Positions 11,753 through 23,903 of a DNA stretch of 64,000 nt are shown in pieces (position 1 is the first letter of the stretch; each line of letters begins with the position of its first letter). Where the stretch lies: the NCBI GenBank assembly GCA_029718625.1, contig JAINUF010000029.1:849401-913400 (forward strand). The letters run 5' to 3'. This DNA comes from Synaphobranchus kaupii (taxonomy: Eukaryota; Chordata; Actinopteri; Anguilliformes; Synaphobranchidae). The notes under the pieces are model-generated. The model was not told the origin of the DNA, searched no databases, and saw only the letters and a program-made list of their open reading frames with translations. Both the position numbers and the translations under genes were made by a program.

Positions 11753-13660
11753 TTTCAATTCGGACACTAGCTAGCTGTAGGGAAAAAATACAAGAGCCCA
11801 ATAAATGAAGAAGGCCGAATACACTCCGGGTTACACAATCACTGGTTGTTTGAAGAGGCGGATCCTTTTCCACACACACAAATATGGCACTTCCTAAAAC
11901 TAGGCCGCATCTACAGCCTTCGCCTTCTCAACACAAACAAAAAATCTAAAACACTGGTTCAAGTCATTTTTCAAATCCTTCTTTCTTTTCCCAATCTTAG
12001 ACGTCCCTTTCTAGCATCCATGTTTCGTTGGTAAATCAAAAGGTTAGTTTTATTAAACGTAAAAGGTGAAAAGGGCCACAGTGAGCTTATCATTCCCTCT
12101 CTGCTTTCGTATACAAGGGGCGGTCTTGAGCCTCTTTCAAATCTACGTCGGTGTGGTAGCTTGGCGAGCTGAAGTACAATTGTCACCAGCCTTTCTGTTC
12201 GTAAGCAACACAAAAGTCAATGTTTACTTCGACTAAAAATTAGCTAAATGTCATAAAACCCTAACGTTACCAAATACCGTATTTGATGCGTGTTTATGCA
12301 CACCGGCTACCGATTTACACTACCTACCCCCATACTAGGCGATTGTGAAATAATATTAGACACCGTCTAATCTGCTTTGAATTTAAACTCATGCAAAAGA
12401 GAACCCCACAATTATGAAACACAAGAAGTAACATTAGGCTCCCCTCTCTCTCCCGGTATGCAGGTCTGCAGCCGGGCTCACACACATTTTACGTTTCATC
12501 CGGAATGAAACAAAACAAATCAGCGTCAATTTTACATCACCTGTTTTTTAACGTTATAAGACCTGAGCCACTCGCGAAGGAACACACGCTGTTTGCGTAA
12601 CCCCAGTCAATCGCGTGTAGTTGTTCCTCTTTAGGCAACAGCAATTAAATCATTCCATTGTGACGATGTAGATATGCAATGAATTAACATGAAGTTAACT
12701 AAATAAATAAAACTATATAGCGTTAGGCTACATATTCACGGCCCCTTTCTCGTACCTCAATGGGTACGAAGTGCACACACGATTACGCGCAGCAGCACGT
12801 GACGCCAGCGACATTAGCTGATTGGTCGATTATATGGTTCGCTTATATAACCACACAACCGTTGTATAACCAGTTGCCTGCAACAATATGAGGAGTGAGC
12901 GGCCAGCGTTCATATTTGTGATTATTTTTGTTTATATGGAATGTGGTTGCAAATAAAAGCAGAGTAACGTGAAGGGCCGAGCGTAGCACAGCACCGTAAG
13001 CAGCGGGGAAATTGTGTGATAAGTTTATCGAACAACTGATTTGATGCATTTATTATTTTATGTAATACTTTACATAACAGCCATGCACTTAAATTGGGTT
13101 ACAACGCATTCCAACAAGCCACAGCACACATCATTTAGCTTCAAAAATTGAAGCATGGTGCATATTGATACAAATAATACAATTTTCTTCTGTAGACTGG
13201 ATACAAACAATAAAGTGTGCCTTGTATTTGTGTGTGAAATTCCTTTGCTCATCCAATAACTGTTAGTATCTTAATTAATCACTCTGAAAACAGACCTAAT
13301 CTCAGGATTTGTAAACCAACCTGGCTCATTGGCTGGAACCATGCTCAATTCCTTTTGGGCAACATTATTTACAAACATTTCATGTTTTATTTAGGACTTA
13401 ATATCTGGAAGCATCTTGTCAGTGTGAGTTTTGTGCAAGTGTGGCTGCCATCACAGATGAGAAGTATTTTTGGGCAGACTAGGCTGAGTGGAGTCAAGCA
13501 TATGCAAAGAGTTAAAACTTTACCTTACCGTTACACTTGGAAGTCAAATGTTCTTGGTTTGGGGTCTTCAATCTTGGCTCTTCAAGGAAATTTCAATCCA
13601 GATTCATGCCCCCCCCCCCCCCTCTCCAGCTTTAGACAGATTAAGTTTTATTGAACTAAA
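11753..13660. other. lonrf2 upstream region and intergenic DNA
   Basis: CpG-containing DNA lies just upstream of lonrf2, so the promoter and 5' UTR are expected at about 11753-12300 on the minus strand, although no unambiguous TATA box is seen there. A cluster at 12796-12850 is listed separately. A run of about 15 C occurs at 13607-13621. No further gene is recognised. Confidence 0.4.
12796..12850 (+). promoter_or_regulatory. candidate promoter cluster: E-box, inverted CCAAT, TATA
   Basis: CACGTG at 12796-12801, ATTGG (inverted CCAAT) at 12821-12825 and TATATAA at 12844-12850 fall within 55 bp. The order suits transcription to the right, away from lonrf2, but no coding exon follows within several kb. 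It could drive a non-coding transcript or be chance; TATATAA is also readable on the other strand. Confidence 0.3.
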
Positions 13661-13830
13661 CCAGAGGTGTCAAACTCCAGTCCTAGAGGGCTTTAGTATC
13701 TGCAGAATTTTTACATTTCAGCTGCTAAATTTAAGTCAGTGATTGCTTCACACATCTTATTACCAAGGTCTTGAATTGGCTGCTGATTGACCCCTGACTA
13801 AGCCTATAAAAGCTGATTGAAAAGGTGAAT
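13661..13830 (+). mobile_element. probable DNA-transposon-derived repeat fragment
   Basis: Begins AGAGGTGTCAAACTCCAGTC, followed by CTAGAGGGC. I recall this phrase as the end of a common dispersed fish element. The right boundary is uncertain and no second end is clear. Confidence 0.4.
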
Positions 13831-14091
13831 AACTCAGCTGAGCCATGTATGTTGAGAAGAGATTTGTGCACCAAACCCACGACACAAATGCAGGTGCACT
13901 TCATCCTGTTTAAAAAGTATTTGATCTCTGAATGGATTTTTATGAACAACCTATTCTGGGTTGGAAGTTCACCCATGTAAAAGTTATTATGCGGAGGTGT
14001 GAATCATCAGAACTCATGATTCTGTTTCCTTTAGATACTGGCCCTTTGTGGGAGGAAAAAGATGAATAAATGAATTGGGTCGAGAACAGTA

Positions 14092-14636
14092 TTGAGTCTC
14101 AAAGACTCCATTCTTGGGTAGCAGGGAACAGGAGTGAGTCAGAGACAGCAGGGAACAGGAGTGAGTCAGAGACTCCATTCTTGGGCAGCAGGGAACAGGA
14201 GTGAATCAGAGACAGCAGGGAACAGGAGTGAGTCAGAGACTCCATTCTTGGGCAGCAGGGAACAGGAGTGAATCAGAGACAGCAGGGAACAGGAGTGAGT
14301 CAGAGACTCCATTCTTGGGCAGCAGGGAACAGGAGTGAATCAGAGACAGCAGGGAACAGGAGTGAGTCAGAGACTCCATTCTTGGGCAGCAGGGAACAGG
14401 AGTGAATCAGAGACAGCAGGGAACAGGAGTGAGTCAGAGACTCCATTCTTGGGCAGCAGGGAACAGGAGTGAATCAGAGACAGCAGGGAACAGGAGTGAG
14501 TCAGAGACTCCATTCTTGGGCAGCAGGGAACAGGAGTGAATCAGAGACAGCAGGGAACAGGAGCAAGTCTCAGAGACTCCATTCTTGGGTAGCAGGGAAC
14601 AGGAGTGAGTCAGAGAGAGCAGGAACAGCCAGGAGC
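14092..14636 (+). repeat. 67-bp composite minisatellite
   Basis: Each 67-bp unit holds two related halves, both containing AGCAGGGAACAGGAGTGA; one adds GACTCCATTCTTGGG. The repeat distance is exactly 67 bp at 14171 and 14238. About seven full copies plus edge copies are present. It is a simple higher-order repeat formed by doubling a roughly 30-bp unit. Confidence 0.93.
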
Positions 14637-14881
14637 AAGTCTCATTAACTCTACAAGGCTGTTTCTACAGCTCGAGGGAACAGACTTTAGGTTTAAGGAA
14701 TAACCCCAGACTGACCTGAGATTGGTGAACAGGGTAATCTACAGGATTCCCCAAGATCATTGAGTTAACACCATTCTGTACGTGTAACTCTGCGGCAGGT
14801 TTTCAGCTTAAACCCAGACAGTACAGTCGCTTCTTCTTATTGTTCTTCTTCCTTCATTAACAGAATTTTACATAAAATATT

Positions 14882-15219
<338 letters not shown>

Positions 15220-15713
15220 GTGAGCATCAAGCAATTACTTAATCTCCCCCTCCCCTTATGTTATTTCCACACATGCTCCTTTCAAGAAAATATATTCTTT
15301 GTTATTTCCAACTGTAATTCATACTCCATTGTAAAATATATGGCCAAACCTAATCTATTCCAAAGTCCAAATCTATTGGCTCTCATAACAATCTGATATA
15401 ACAGGCAGTAATATCCAGCCTTTGGTCAGTGGGGAATCAAGGTCTGTGCTATTCTACCGAGCATTTTACCACATGCAAAAGCCTAATAAACAGTGCATTA
15501 TACTACACGTAAAAGCCTAATAAACAGTGCATTATACCACATGTAAAAGCCTTAAAACTGATATGGTTATAAATGGGATTTGCTGTTGAGTAAAATATCT
15601 GCTAAAACACATCGTATAATTTCAGAAAACTTATCCAGTGTTGGCCAGGTGAACATGAATAAATTTATCCCTGCTGGCGAGTATCTGACCATCCAGCTCA
15701 CATGGTAGATATC
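15220..15713 (+). repeat. non-coding DNA with a 39-bp tandem duplication
   Basis: Two and a half copies of a 39-bp unit (AAAAGCCTAATAAACAGTGC...) lie at about 15476-15555. Nothing else is recognised. Confidence 0.6.
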
Positions 15714-15880
15714 TATGGTAGGCCGAACAGTTCAAAAGCCGACCCAAACTAGACACCGTATATCCAGTTGGATAGCGCGCGCGATCCAGTTGGACAGCGC
15801 GCGCCACCCAGCTGGATAGCGCGCGCTGCCCAGTTGGACAGCTCGCGGATACCCAATTTGATGTCGCTGATTGGACAGGA
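15714..15880 (+). mobile_element. one-ended copy of an inverted-repeat element
   Basis: Begins TATGGTAGGCCGAACAGTTC and matches the left terminus of the complete element at 17809-18103 for about 65 bp. It continues into four tandem copies of a short unit, CCAGTTGGATAGCGCGCG with variants. No matching right end is present. Both copies also share the preceding AGATATC, so the true left end may be slightly further out. Confidence 0.75.
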
Positions 15881-17808
15881 ATTCACTAATCTCTCACATG
15901 TAATGAATGTACGTAAAACCAATGTTTGTAGGGTCATTTGAATCATAACGATGATCAAAGTTTTTCGTTATTTGCCATTTTAATTTTCACACTGTAATTC
16001 CAAAGACATAGAACGATATTTGGAAGAACTTAACCAATTTTTAGTTTAGGAATATGGGAAACAGTCATTGAACATGAGCAGAGACTGGTCTGAATGCAGA
16101 CATGAAGGAGCAAACACTATTGTTTTAAATAAAATTAGTGTGTAATTAATAACATTCATAAAATGAAATAGGCCTAGTTAGTTCAAAGCGCCGTTTTCTG
16201 GTATTTTTAAAACAAATTTGGAATATATTTTAGTTGGAATACAACAGCAAAAATTAAACAGGCTAAATATGCAATTTATTTAAAAGAATAATCCCTGTTC
16301 TTTAATATATATATATGTTGCTAGCTTCCACGTTGCTATTGTGTTCTCTAGCCTGTGTTGTCCAAGCCTGAAATGGGTAGGCTACTCACTGTCAACCCAT
16401 CTACGGTTTGCCCGCATAAAATATGGGTTTCCACCTTTTCGAAGGTATGCGGACGTATAATGTTATGATACCGGAAATATAGAATATATAGGTTTTTTGT
16501 TTTCAAACGTTTTCCAACATAATTCATTCAAACGCAGCAATCATATTTTATTTCTCCCTCTCTCTGCTACTACTCTCGATTTCTGAGGCTGCGGGGAAAG
16601 CAAGTAGCCTAGCGGCATCAGGACTGTAATGTACTTTATGACAACCACGAAGACGCAGTAGCCCACAAAATACCCATAAACTATCTAACGTTAATTAACC
16701 TAGCGAACAGTTAAACGGTTATGACTGGACAATGTTAATGTTTATGCAATTTTGATAATTAGATAATGTTCCATGACGTATTAATGTGGTGGATGACTCA
16801 ATTTAACAAAGCTACTACAAGTTTAATTGTAAAGTAACCCGTCTAACTTAATGTTAACTGTTACTAGAAAATGATTCTAAGTAAGATGAGAGCTAATATT
16901 ATAACCATATGTAGGCTACATTAATGCTAACGTTGCCTACTTAGGCTATCAAAGCTGTTATGTAGGCTAGTAAGATTGCAAAACTGCATTAAAAGTGCAT
17001 AACAACACGACTATTTAATAATTTAGGAAAGGTGGTATGTATCTCTCTCCTGCACTGGGTTGTAAGTGTGTGGGGTCAGTCATTTGGGGGTGTCTGTTTA
17101 CCTGTTTTAAAACGAGCACCTTAATGAATTTGTAGCTACACAGTTATTATGTGAAAAGCTAAATACAGGAATATATTAAATAAACTTGAATCAGACAAAT
17201 AACTGTGGTGGCTGGTGATTTTAATAGATAAACGATAGATAATGTTCTATACGGTTTTAGTGAATATACAGTTTTGCAGGGATGAAAATAAGTGCAGCAC
17301 TTTCCAGAGGTTGACACCTATGCATTAATAATATAATGCGACCGCATCTAAAGACAGACCTGGCGGATTCACTCGTTGCTTTTATTGCAAGCCAATGTTC
17401 TCAGTACACAGAGGATTACACTGACTCAAACGCACAGACTTCAAGTATTAGGCTATACTGGACTGGCGATAATACTGCAAACTGTCATCATAAACATATT
17501 GCATGTCCTAGATAGCTCTACTGTGGCTATCTAGCTACATTACTGTCAACAAAACACACATAGGCCTACGCACTTTATACAGACAATAACACTTAGCTAG
17601 CCCTGGTGACCAGCCAGCTCCGCTAACAAGCAGCATAACTAAACATTTAACCAACGAGTAAATAGTCTATATGATATAATGGCGTCACATAAATTGTAGT
17701 TGAAGACTTTTTTTATTTCTATAGATTAGATAAATTCTTGGAAGCTTTGTTCGTTTAACAATCCAAACGAGATACACATATCCGGTAGGCTAATTCTAGA
17801 GAGATATC
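15881..17808. other. AT-rich intergenic DNA, no gene seen
   Basis: About 1.9 kb of AT-rich sequence with a short (TA)n tract near 16303-16316 and no exon or repeat I can recognise. Confidence 0.4.
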
Positions 17809-18103
17809 TATGGTAGGCCGAACAGTTCAAAAGCCGACGCAAACTAGACACCGTATATCCAGTTGGATCGCTCGCGCTGCCCAACTGGATATGTGGAGAT
17901 GTCCACTGGATGGCGCAGGATGACTGGATAGGTAGTGTCTTGTTAACTGGATAAATCTCGCTTAAAAACTGGGTAGCGCAGCGCAGAGCAACTGGATATA
18001 CGGTGTCTAGTTTGGGGTCGGCTTTTGAAGTGTTCGGCGCGCTATCCAACTGGATATACGGTGTCTACTTTGCGTGGGCTTTTGAACTGTTCGGCCTACC
18101 ATA
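17809..18103. mobile_element. 295-bp non-autonomous DNA transposon with long terminal inverted repeats
   Basis: The left end TATGGTAGGCCGAACAGTTC and the right end GAACTGTTCGGCCTACCATA form terminal inverted repeats of about 66 bp with only two mismatches. The outermost TA at each end could be the target duplication of a Tc1/mariner-type element. A second, inverted copy of the terminal sequence lies just inside the right end (about 17989-18050). The interior carries variants of the CCAGTTGGAT/AACTGGAT motif. It encodes no protein, so it would depend on a transposase from elsewhere. Confidence 0.85.
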
Positions 18104-18718
18104 ATCAGTCAGTGTTTTCACATGCACACTAATACTCTGATCTTACCCCCGATTATGGCAATACTCTGATTATTGAAATGGTCATGGAAACGCCTTTATC
18201 TGATTATTTTTATCCGCGGATATGTTTCTGCTACATTTGGATTCTGACAAAGAGGATTTAAAAAAATGTTTTTTACCAACGATGTTTATAAAACTCCTGG
18301 ATTTCACAGAAGGATGTGATACAAGATAACATGGCTAACATGGCCCAATGTTAAAAATTATATTTTTATGACCATGATAACATACAGCACAGCAGAACTT
18401 AAAACATGTGGAATGGCCGTTAGATACAATTACACAGCCGTTGTATAACATACATTTAAGCCTTTAAACTTTCTTTTGCATGTTAGTGGCTGTTGTGGAA
18501 AAGGTCATCCCTTGTTAAACGCAGGTGTACACCAAACAAGCATGTCTTTTATTCCAGAACAAAGAGCAGTTGTGAAAACCAGTATTTCTCAGGGTTTTTA
18601 ATACTTACTTTAAAAAGGGTTTCTCTGGGAATAAACATTCATATTCATATTCATGGCAGAATTTGAAAACTAACAAACTAGCTCATAGGTTGCTCAGTGT
18701 CTTTGAGTGACAACACTA
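18104..18718. other. intergenic DNA, no gene seen
   Basis: AT-rich, without recognisable coding or repeat structure. Confidence 0.4.
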
Positions 18719-19052
18719 TCTATGCACCCACTCCATGGGTTCTATGCACCCACCCTGCAGGTTCTATGCACCCACTCCATGGGTTCTATGCACCCACCCT
18801 GCAGGTTCTATGCACCCACTCCATGGGTTCTATGCACCCACTCTCCAGGTTCTATGCACCCACCCTGCAGGTTCTATGCACCCACTCCATGGGTTCTATG
18901 CACCCACCCTGCAGGTTCTATGAACCCACCCTGCAGGTTCTATGCACCCACCCTGCAGGTTCTATGCACCCACTCCATGGGTTCTATGCACCCACCCTGC
19001 AGGTTCTATGCACCCACCCTGCAGGTTCTATGCACCCACTCCACAGGATATA
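18719..19052 (+). repeat. 22-bp minisatellite, about 15 copies
   Basis: The unit is TCTATGCACCCACYCYRYRGGT in two main forms, ...CACTCCATGGGT and ...CACCCTGCAGGT, which alternate. The forms carry NcoI-like CCATGG and PstI-like CTGCAG hexamers respectively. Confidence 0.95.
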
Positions 19053-19562
19053 TGGACCCAGCAGAAAACCAGCTCTGTATTCTTAACTTCTGAAAATATA
19101 TAAAGGGGTGTGACCAAGTACAATACTGTGGCAATGGACATTTGTACTGTACTACAGCACTGAAATCTCTTACAAATAACACCTACCATAATTAAGAAGC
19201 TGAGAGGATGGAAGGAACACAGAATATCTAAGAATCTAAGCGAATCAGCAACAATTGAGACATGCAATATATTATCATGTGCTCCTGTTAGCTGCTGGCC
19301 GTAATCATCTTCCATTCTTCTCCGCCCCACTGAGTTAATGAGGTTTACCCTAATTAAGCCTGCCAGCACAATGCATGCTAATCTCCAGTATGGGATGTTT
19401 TGTTTAACCTTAAACAGAAAACAAGGATGCCATATATTTTCCATTTGCAAGGGACATATTAACTTGCGACAAGATTTTTCACGTAATTTTTCATTTAAAT
19501 CAAATTACAAATGAAGTAGAAGAAACTCATAGGGTTATACAGGGATGCGGGTGACAGCAATG
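19053..19562. other. non-coding DNA with homeodomain and octamer-like motifs
   Basis: No gene is accepted. The segment at about 19175-19400 has several TAATTA-type cores (ATAATTAAG, CTAATTAAG) and an octamer-like GCATGCTAAT. A minus-strand open frame of 140 codons runs through it into the neighbouring minisatellite and has no recognisable domain. Confidence 0.35.
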
Positions 19563-19770
19563 TAGCAAAACCCCGTTTTATAGATACTGGGAGTATTTAT
19601 AAACCTGATTAATAAATACTGAGAGTATCACTAAGCCCTTGTTTTATAAATACTGAGACTATCACTAAGCTCCTGTTTTATAAATATTGAGATTCACTAA
19701 GCTCCTGTTTTATAAATACCAAGAGTATCACTAAGCCCTGTTTTATAAATACTGAGAGTATCACTAAACA
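19563..19770 (+). repeat. 34-bp diverged tandem repeat, about five copies
   Basis: Units read TTTATAAATACTGAGAGTAT then CACTAAGCYCCTG, with small indels between copies. Confidence 0.8.
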
Positions 19771-19850
19771 CCAGTATATTCCATGTCTTAAAATGTATAT
19801 TGTCTCCTTTACAGTAGTAAATCAGTTCCTGTAGTAATGAGCAGAGCTTG

Positions 19851-20007
19851 GGGCCCATATGTCTAAAGCATCTAAGAGTCGGGGTGTTGATCTTGGATCA
19901 GGGCACCCCTTTTTATATCAAAGCCTTCTCCGCTATGAGCTCAAACTGAGATTAAACTGATCCCAGATCAGCACTCAGTCTCTGATATGCTTTAAAAACA
20001 CAGGCCC
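19851..20007. mobile_element. palindromic MITE-like element, 157 bp
   Basis: The left arm has GGGCCCATATGTCTAAAGCA and, further in, TGATCTTGGATCAG. The right arm has CTGATCCCAGATCAGCAC and, further out, GCTTTAAAAACACAGGCCC. The arms are imperfect inverted repeats of about 55 bp. I recall this hairpin family (TGATCTAGGATCAG plus AAGCATCTCAGAGT) as common in fish genomes. Confidence 0.65.
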
Positions 20008-20099
20008 TGACCTCATTTAGAACATGAACAGTCCAGAAGTCCGTTTTGAACCGTAACCGTAAGTAAATAATGAGAGTAGCAGTGTTTCATTTTTGATAC

Positions 20100-20176
20100 G
20101 TGAAAATGAGAGAGAGCAAAAAAAGAGAGATTGTATGCATCTTGTCATGCCAGTAAAGCATTTGTGAATTGAATTG
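20100..20176 (+). mobile_element. possible LINE 3' tail
   Basis: CTTGTCATGCCAGTAAAGCA followed by TTTGTGAATTGAATTGATTG resembles the 3' end of fish non-LTR retrotransposons, which often finish in GAATTGAATTGA repeats. No coding part is attached. Confidence 0.35.
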
Positions 20177-20438
20177 ATTGTGTAACTTGCTAAAACACGT
20201 TAATCAACCAGGGTGATTCTGTGTGTTTGTGCGGTCCTGGGTCCGGTTTCACTCAAGTCTGCACATGTTGGTGGCAGCTGTTCAGGTTTATTCTGCCATT
20301 GTCTTCCCAAATCCCCCCACCCCTCACCCCCACAGTCACCTGGGGCGCACTGGCAGTCCGGAGCCGGAGGGAAACGTGCGGCGTTCTCATGCCACAGAAA
20401 AAACATCAGTAAACGAGACGTGTCGTTGTGAACACATT

Positions 20439-20486
20439 CAGTATTCTACTATTCTACAGTATTCTACTATTCTACAGTATTCTAGG
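20439..20486 (+). repeat. 18-bp tandem repeat, 2.5 copies
   Basis: The unit is CAGTATTCTACTATTCTA. Confidence 0.85.
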
Positions 20487-20641
20487 CTGAAATCGCTGCT
20501 CCTTCACAAACTGATGTCAAAAACAAAAAGAAGCTTTTTTTTAAAGGAAGTCCTTCCCTGTGTGACGGGAATATTGTGCAAAAGGCTTTCTCTGTATTTT
20601 CATTCACAGGAACAGCAATTACGGGGGGAGCTGTGGAGATG

Positions 20642-21938
20642 CAGTGTGACCGGTCTCAGTGCTTCAGTGCGACCGGTCTCAGTGCTTCAGTGCGACCGGT
20701 CTCAGTGCTTCAGTGCGACCGGTCTCAGTGCTTCAGTGCGACCGGTCTCAGTGCTTCAGTGCGACCGGTCTCAGTGCTTCAGTGCGACCGGTCTCAGTGC
20801 TTCAGTGTGACCGGTCTCAGTGCTTCAGTGCGACCGGTCTCAATGCTTCAGTGTGAACGGTCTCAGTGCTTCAGTGTGACTGGTCTCAGTGCTTCAGTGT
20901 GACTGGTCTCAGTGCTTCAGTGTGACCGGTCTCAATGCTTCAGTGTGAACGGTCTCAGTGTGACCGGTCTCAATGCTTCAGTGTGACTGGTCTCAGTGCT
21001 TCAGTGCGACCGGTCTCGTCTCAGTGCTTCAGTGCGACCGGTCTCAGTGCTTCAGTGTGACTGGTCTCAGTGCTTCAGTGCGACCGGTCTCAGTGCTTCA
21101 GTGCGACCGGTCTCAGTGCGACCGGTCTCAGTGCTTCAGTGTGACCGGTCTCAATGCTTCAGTGCGACCGGTCTCTGTGCTTCAGTGCGACCGGTCTCAG
21201 TGCTTCAGTGCGACCGGTCTCAGTGCTTCAGTGTGACCGGTCTCAGTGCTTCAGTGCGACCGGTCTCAATGCTTCAGTGTGAACGGTCTCAGTGCTTCAG
21301 TGTGACTGGTCTCAGTGCTTCAGTGTGACTGGTCTCAGTGCTTCAGTGTGACCGGTCTCAATGCTTCAGTGTGAACGGTCTCAGTGTGACCGGTCTCAAT
21401 GCTTCAGTGTGAACGGTCTCAGTGTGACCGGTCTCAGTGCTTCAGTGTGACCGGTCTCAATGCTTCAGTGTGACCGGTCCTCAGTGCTTCAGTGTGAACG
21501 GTCTCAGTGTGACCGGTCTCAGTGCTTCAGTGCGACCGGTCTCAGTGCTTCAGTGTGACCGGTCTCAGTGCTTCAGTGTGACCGGTCTCAATGCTTCAGT
21601 GTGACCGGTCTCAGTGCTTCAGTGTGACCGGTCTCAGTGCTTCAGTGCGACCGGTCTCAGTGCTTCAGTGCGACCGGTCTCAGTGCTTCAGTGCGACCGG
21701 TCTCAGTGCGACCGGTCTCAGTGCTTCAGTGCGACCGGTCTCAGTGCGACCGGTCTCAGTGCTTCAGTGCGACCGGTCTCAGTGTGACCGGTCTCAGTGC
21801 TTCAGTGCGACCGGTCTCAGTGCTTCAGTGTGACCGGTCTCAATGCTTCAGTGTGAACGGTCTCAGTGTGACCGGTCTCAGTGCTTCAGTGCGACCGGTC
21901 TCAGTGCTTCAGTGTGACCGGTCTCAATGCTTCAGTGT
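20642..21938 (+). repeat. 23-bp minisatellite with 12-bp short units, 1.3 kb
   Basis: The unit is GTGCGACCGGTCTCAGTGCTTCA, with GTGTGACC, GTGTGAAC and GTGACTGG variants. Short copies skip the TGCTTCA part, giving GGTCTCAGTGCGACC. Recurrent strings of variants (GAAC, then GACTGG twice, then GACC) at about 20830 and 21270 show duplication of a block of several units. The unit holds an ACCGGT palindrome and a GGTCTC site. Confidence 0.95.
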
Positions 21939-23505
21939 AAATTAGCTCTGTGTAAATTGGCTATGTAAATTGGCTATAGACCAACCAGATGCTCAACTCT
22001 TATTTCTCAGCGCTTAAATTTCCACCAAAACATTCCATCTTGAAGTATCTTTTGATATTAAGGGTGTTACCATAGACATTCTCTACTCTAGCCCAGTATA
22101 GAACAGGAGACAATTACAAACATGTTCTGTAAATAAGCTTTTATTAATGCATGAGCAAGGTGCTATATCCTCAATACTATTATCAGCGAAAACCCAGAAA
22201 TAAGTGTATCATCCGGGAATTTAACATACTCTACATTTACAGAAGAGAACTTTCTCACCCAGTGTACTCGACAAGCATACTCAATAGTATACAAAAGGTG
22301 CTGATTCGGGCACAGCCATCATGGCTCTAACCTCTTAAACAACTGGGCCCACCCATAGGGCGTGTACGGGCGTACTCAACCAATCAGGAGCTGAGGAGGA
22401 CATGCAGTGGTGTTAACACAGCCTCTCATCTGACAGGCGAGTTGTGCAACGATGACTTTCATATTAAAAACAATGACCGAAATGCAGAATGGTTGTATAA
22501 CAATAAAATGTTGACACACCTGAGCCATTACCCACCTGGGAGCCATTTTGTGCCAGAACACTCTGCCCTCATCAACTGTGGATCACCCAGGTCCCCAAAG
22601 TGCCAAATTATAATTCTCCAAATTCCAACACCTCTGACCTGCCCACCACAGCAGCGTGTGTACTATTATTAAAAGATAATATTACATAGAAAGTAACTGT
22701 TGTGATTGTCAGCTCAATTTTAGAGGACGCAGATTAAACTGTGCATAAGGGTACATGCTACATGCTACATGACTGACTCACACTGACCAGTGTTAACTTT
22801 AGATGTTGGCAGCATTTGAAAGCACTCCTGAACATCCCTGCGACCAAAACAAGTAAGTTGCTCTGAATATTGGTGGAAACGGATGCTTTTTGGTCAGTAA
22901 TCTGCTAGAAATTTCTTAGGGGTTAAAGTATAGCCTAGGCATACTCACTCATGCACCATCCAGGAAGTAATATTCTCTTCATAATGTCATAAGACTTCAT
23001 AAAGGGGCACTTCTTCCAAACATGTTCTCTGTATTCGTCCACACCGATACCTTTCTGGCATTAAACCAGTGGAAAGGCAGGCGGCCAAAGCCGTTGGGAA
23101 ATTAATCAAACACACAGAGCAGCAGGCTTCACACGGAGATGCATTAGGCAAACTAACAGCGATGTGTCAAAGCATATTTGGTTACAGCTTGTATTCGTAT
23201 GTTCACCGCGTGTGGACTGGTAATAACAGGCTTCCTTTCGATAGTTTCTAACGATCTCCGTTTGTCTTGTTCATGACGTTGAGAGAAGAGGACCACAGGA
23301 GAGGACAGTGCTACGGTTTAATCACAAAAAACCTTTATTGTCCATTTTTTAAACGAAACCTAACAGTGAACATGGTTTTATACAGACAAGTGGAGCCTGT
23401 TTTTATTGTGTCACTCTAGCACGGCTGACTGGTGCCCCCTAGTGCATGGTAAAGCACATTGCAGGAGTTCTCAGAGACAGTGATTGGAGAAGCACAGAGT
23501 CCGAG
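21939..23505. other. intergenic DNA, no gene seen
   Basis: A short GTAAATTGGCTAT duplication lies at about 21950-21980. Otherwise there is no recognisable gene or repeat. Several 60-75-codon frames lack any known motif. Confidence 0.4.
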
Positions 23506-23866
23506 GGTGCGTCCCAATACTCGAAAAACGCACCCTCCTCTCCTCCACTACCACCTCCTCTCCTCCTTTCTTCCACTACTACCTCCTCTCCTCCTTTCAT
23601 CACTACCACCTCCTCTCCTCCGTGCCCTGGAAACAGAGCTTTGTGTTTTAATCTAATGTTGCTGATTACATCTTAATTACGTATTAATGGTTACATATTA
23701 ATTAATGTCTCGACGCAAACCGCAATGTCAGGTACATTGTATACGGTACATGTAAATACTTGTACGCAAAACGTTCAGGCAGCTTTGCATACTTCTGGGT
23801 AGGAGAGGAGTGGTAGTGGGGGAGTGGAGGAAGGGAGGTGGGGAGTGAAGAATATTGGGACGCACC
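23506..23866. mobile_element. 361-bp inverted-repeat element
   Basis: The left end GGTGCGTCCCAATACTCG and the right end GAATATTGGGACGCACC are inverted. Inside them are matching pyrimidine-rich (left, CTCCTCTCCTCCACTACCAC) and purine-rich (right, GGAGAGGAGTGGTAGTGGGG) arms. GGTGCGTCCCAAT is, from memory, a terminal motif of a common fish DNA-transposon family. No coding capacity is seen. Confidence 0.7.
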
Positions 23867-23903
23867 ATAGGTGTCAGTAACACAAATCTCACATCTTTCT
23901 CAT

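Noticed and set aside
11753..11767. Upstream start of the lonrf2 frame
   Set aside because: The first codon there is GTG; the ATG at 11752 has good context.
19028..19450. 140-codon minus-strand frame
   Set aside because: Includes part of the 22-bp minisatellite; no recognisable domain and no splice or start evidence.
20223..20810. 195-codon plus-strand frame
   Set aside because: The second half is the 23-bp minisatellite; the first half has no recognisable feature.
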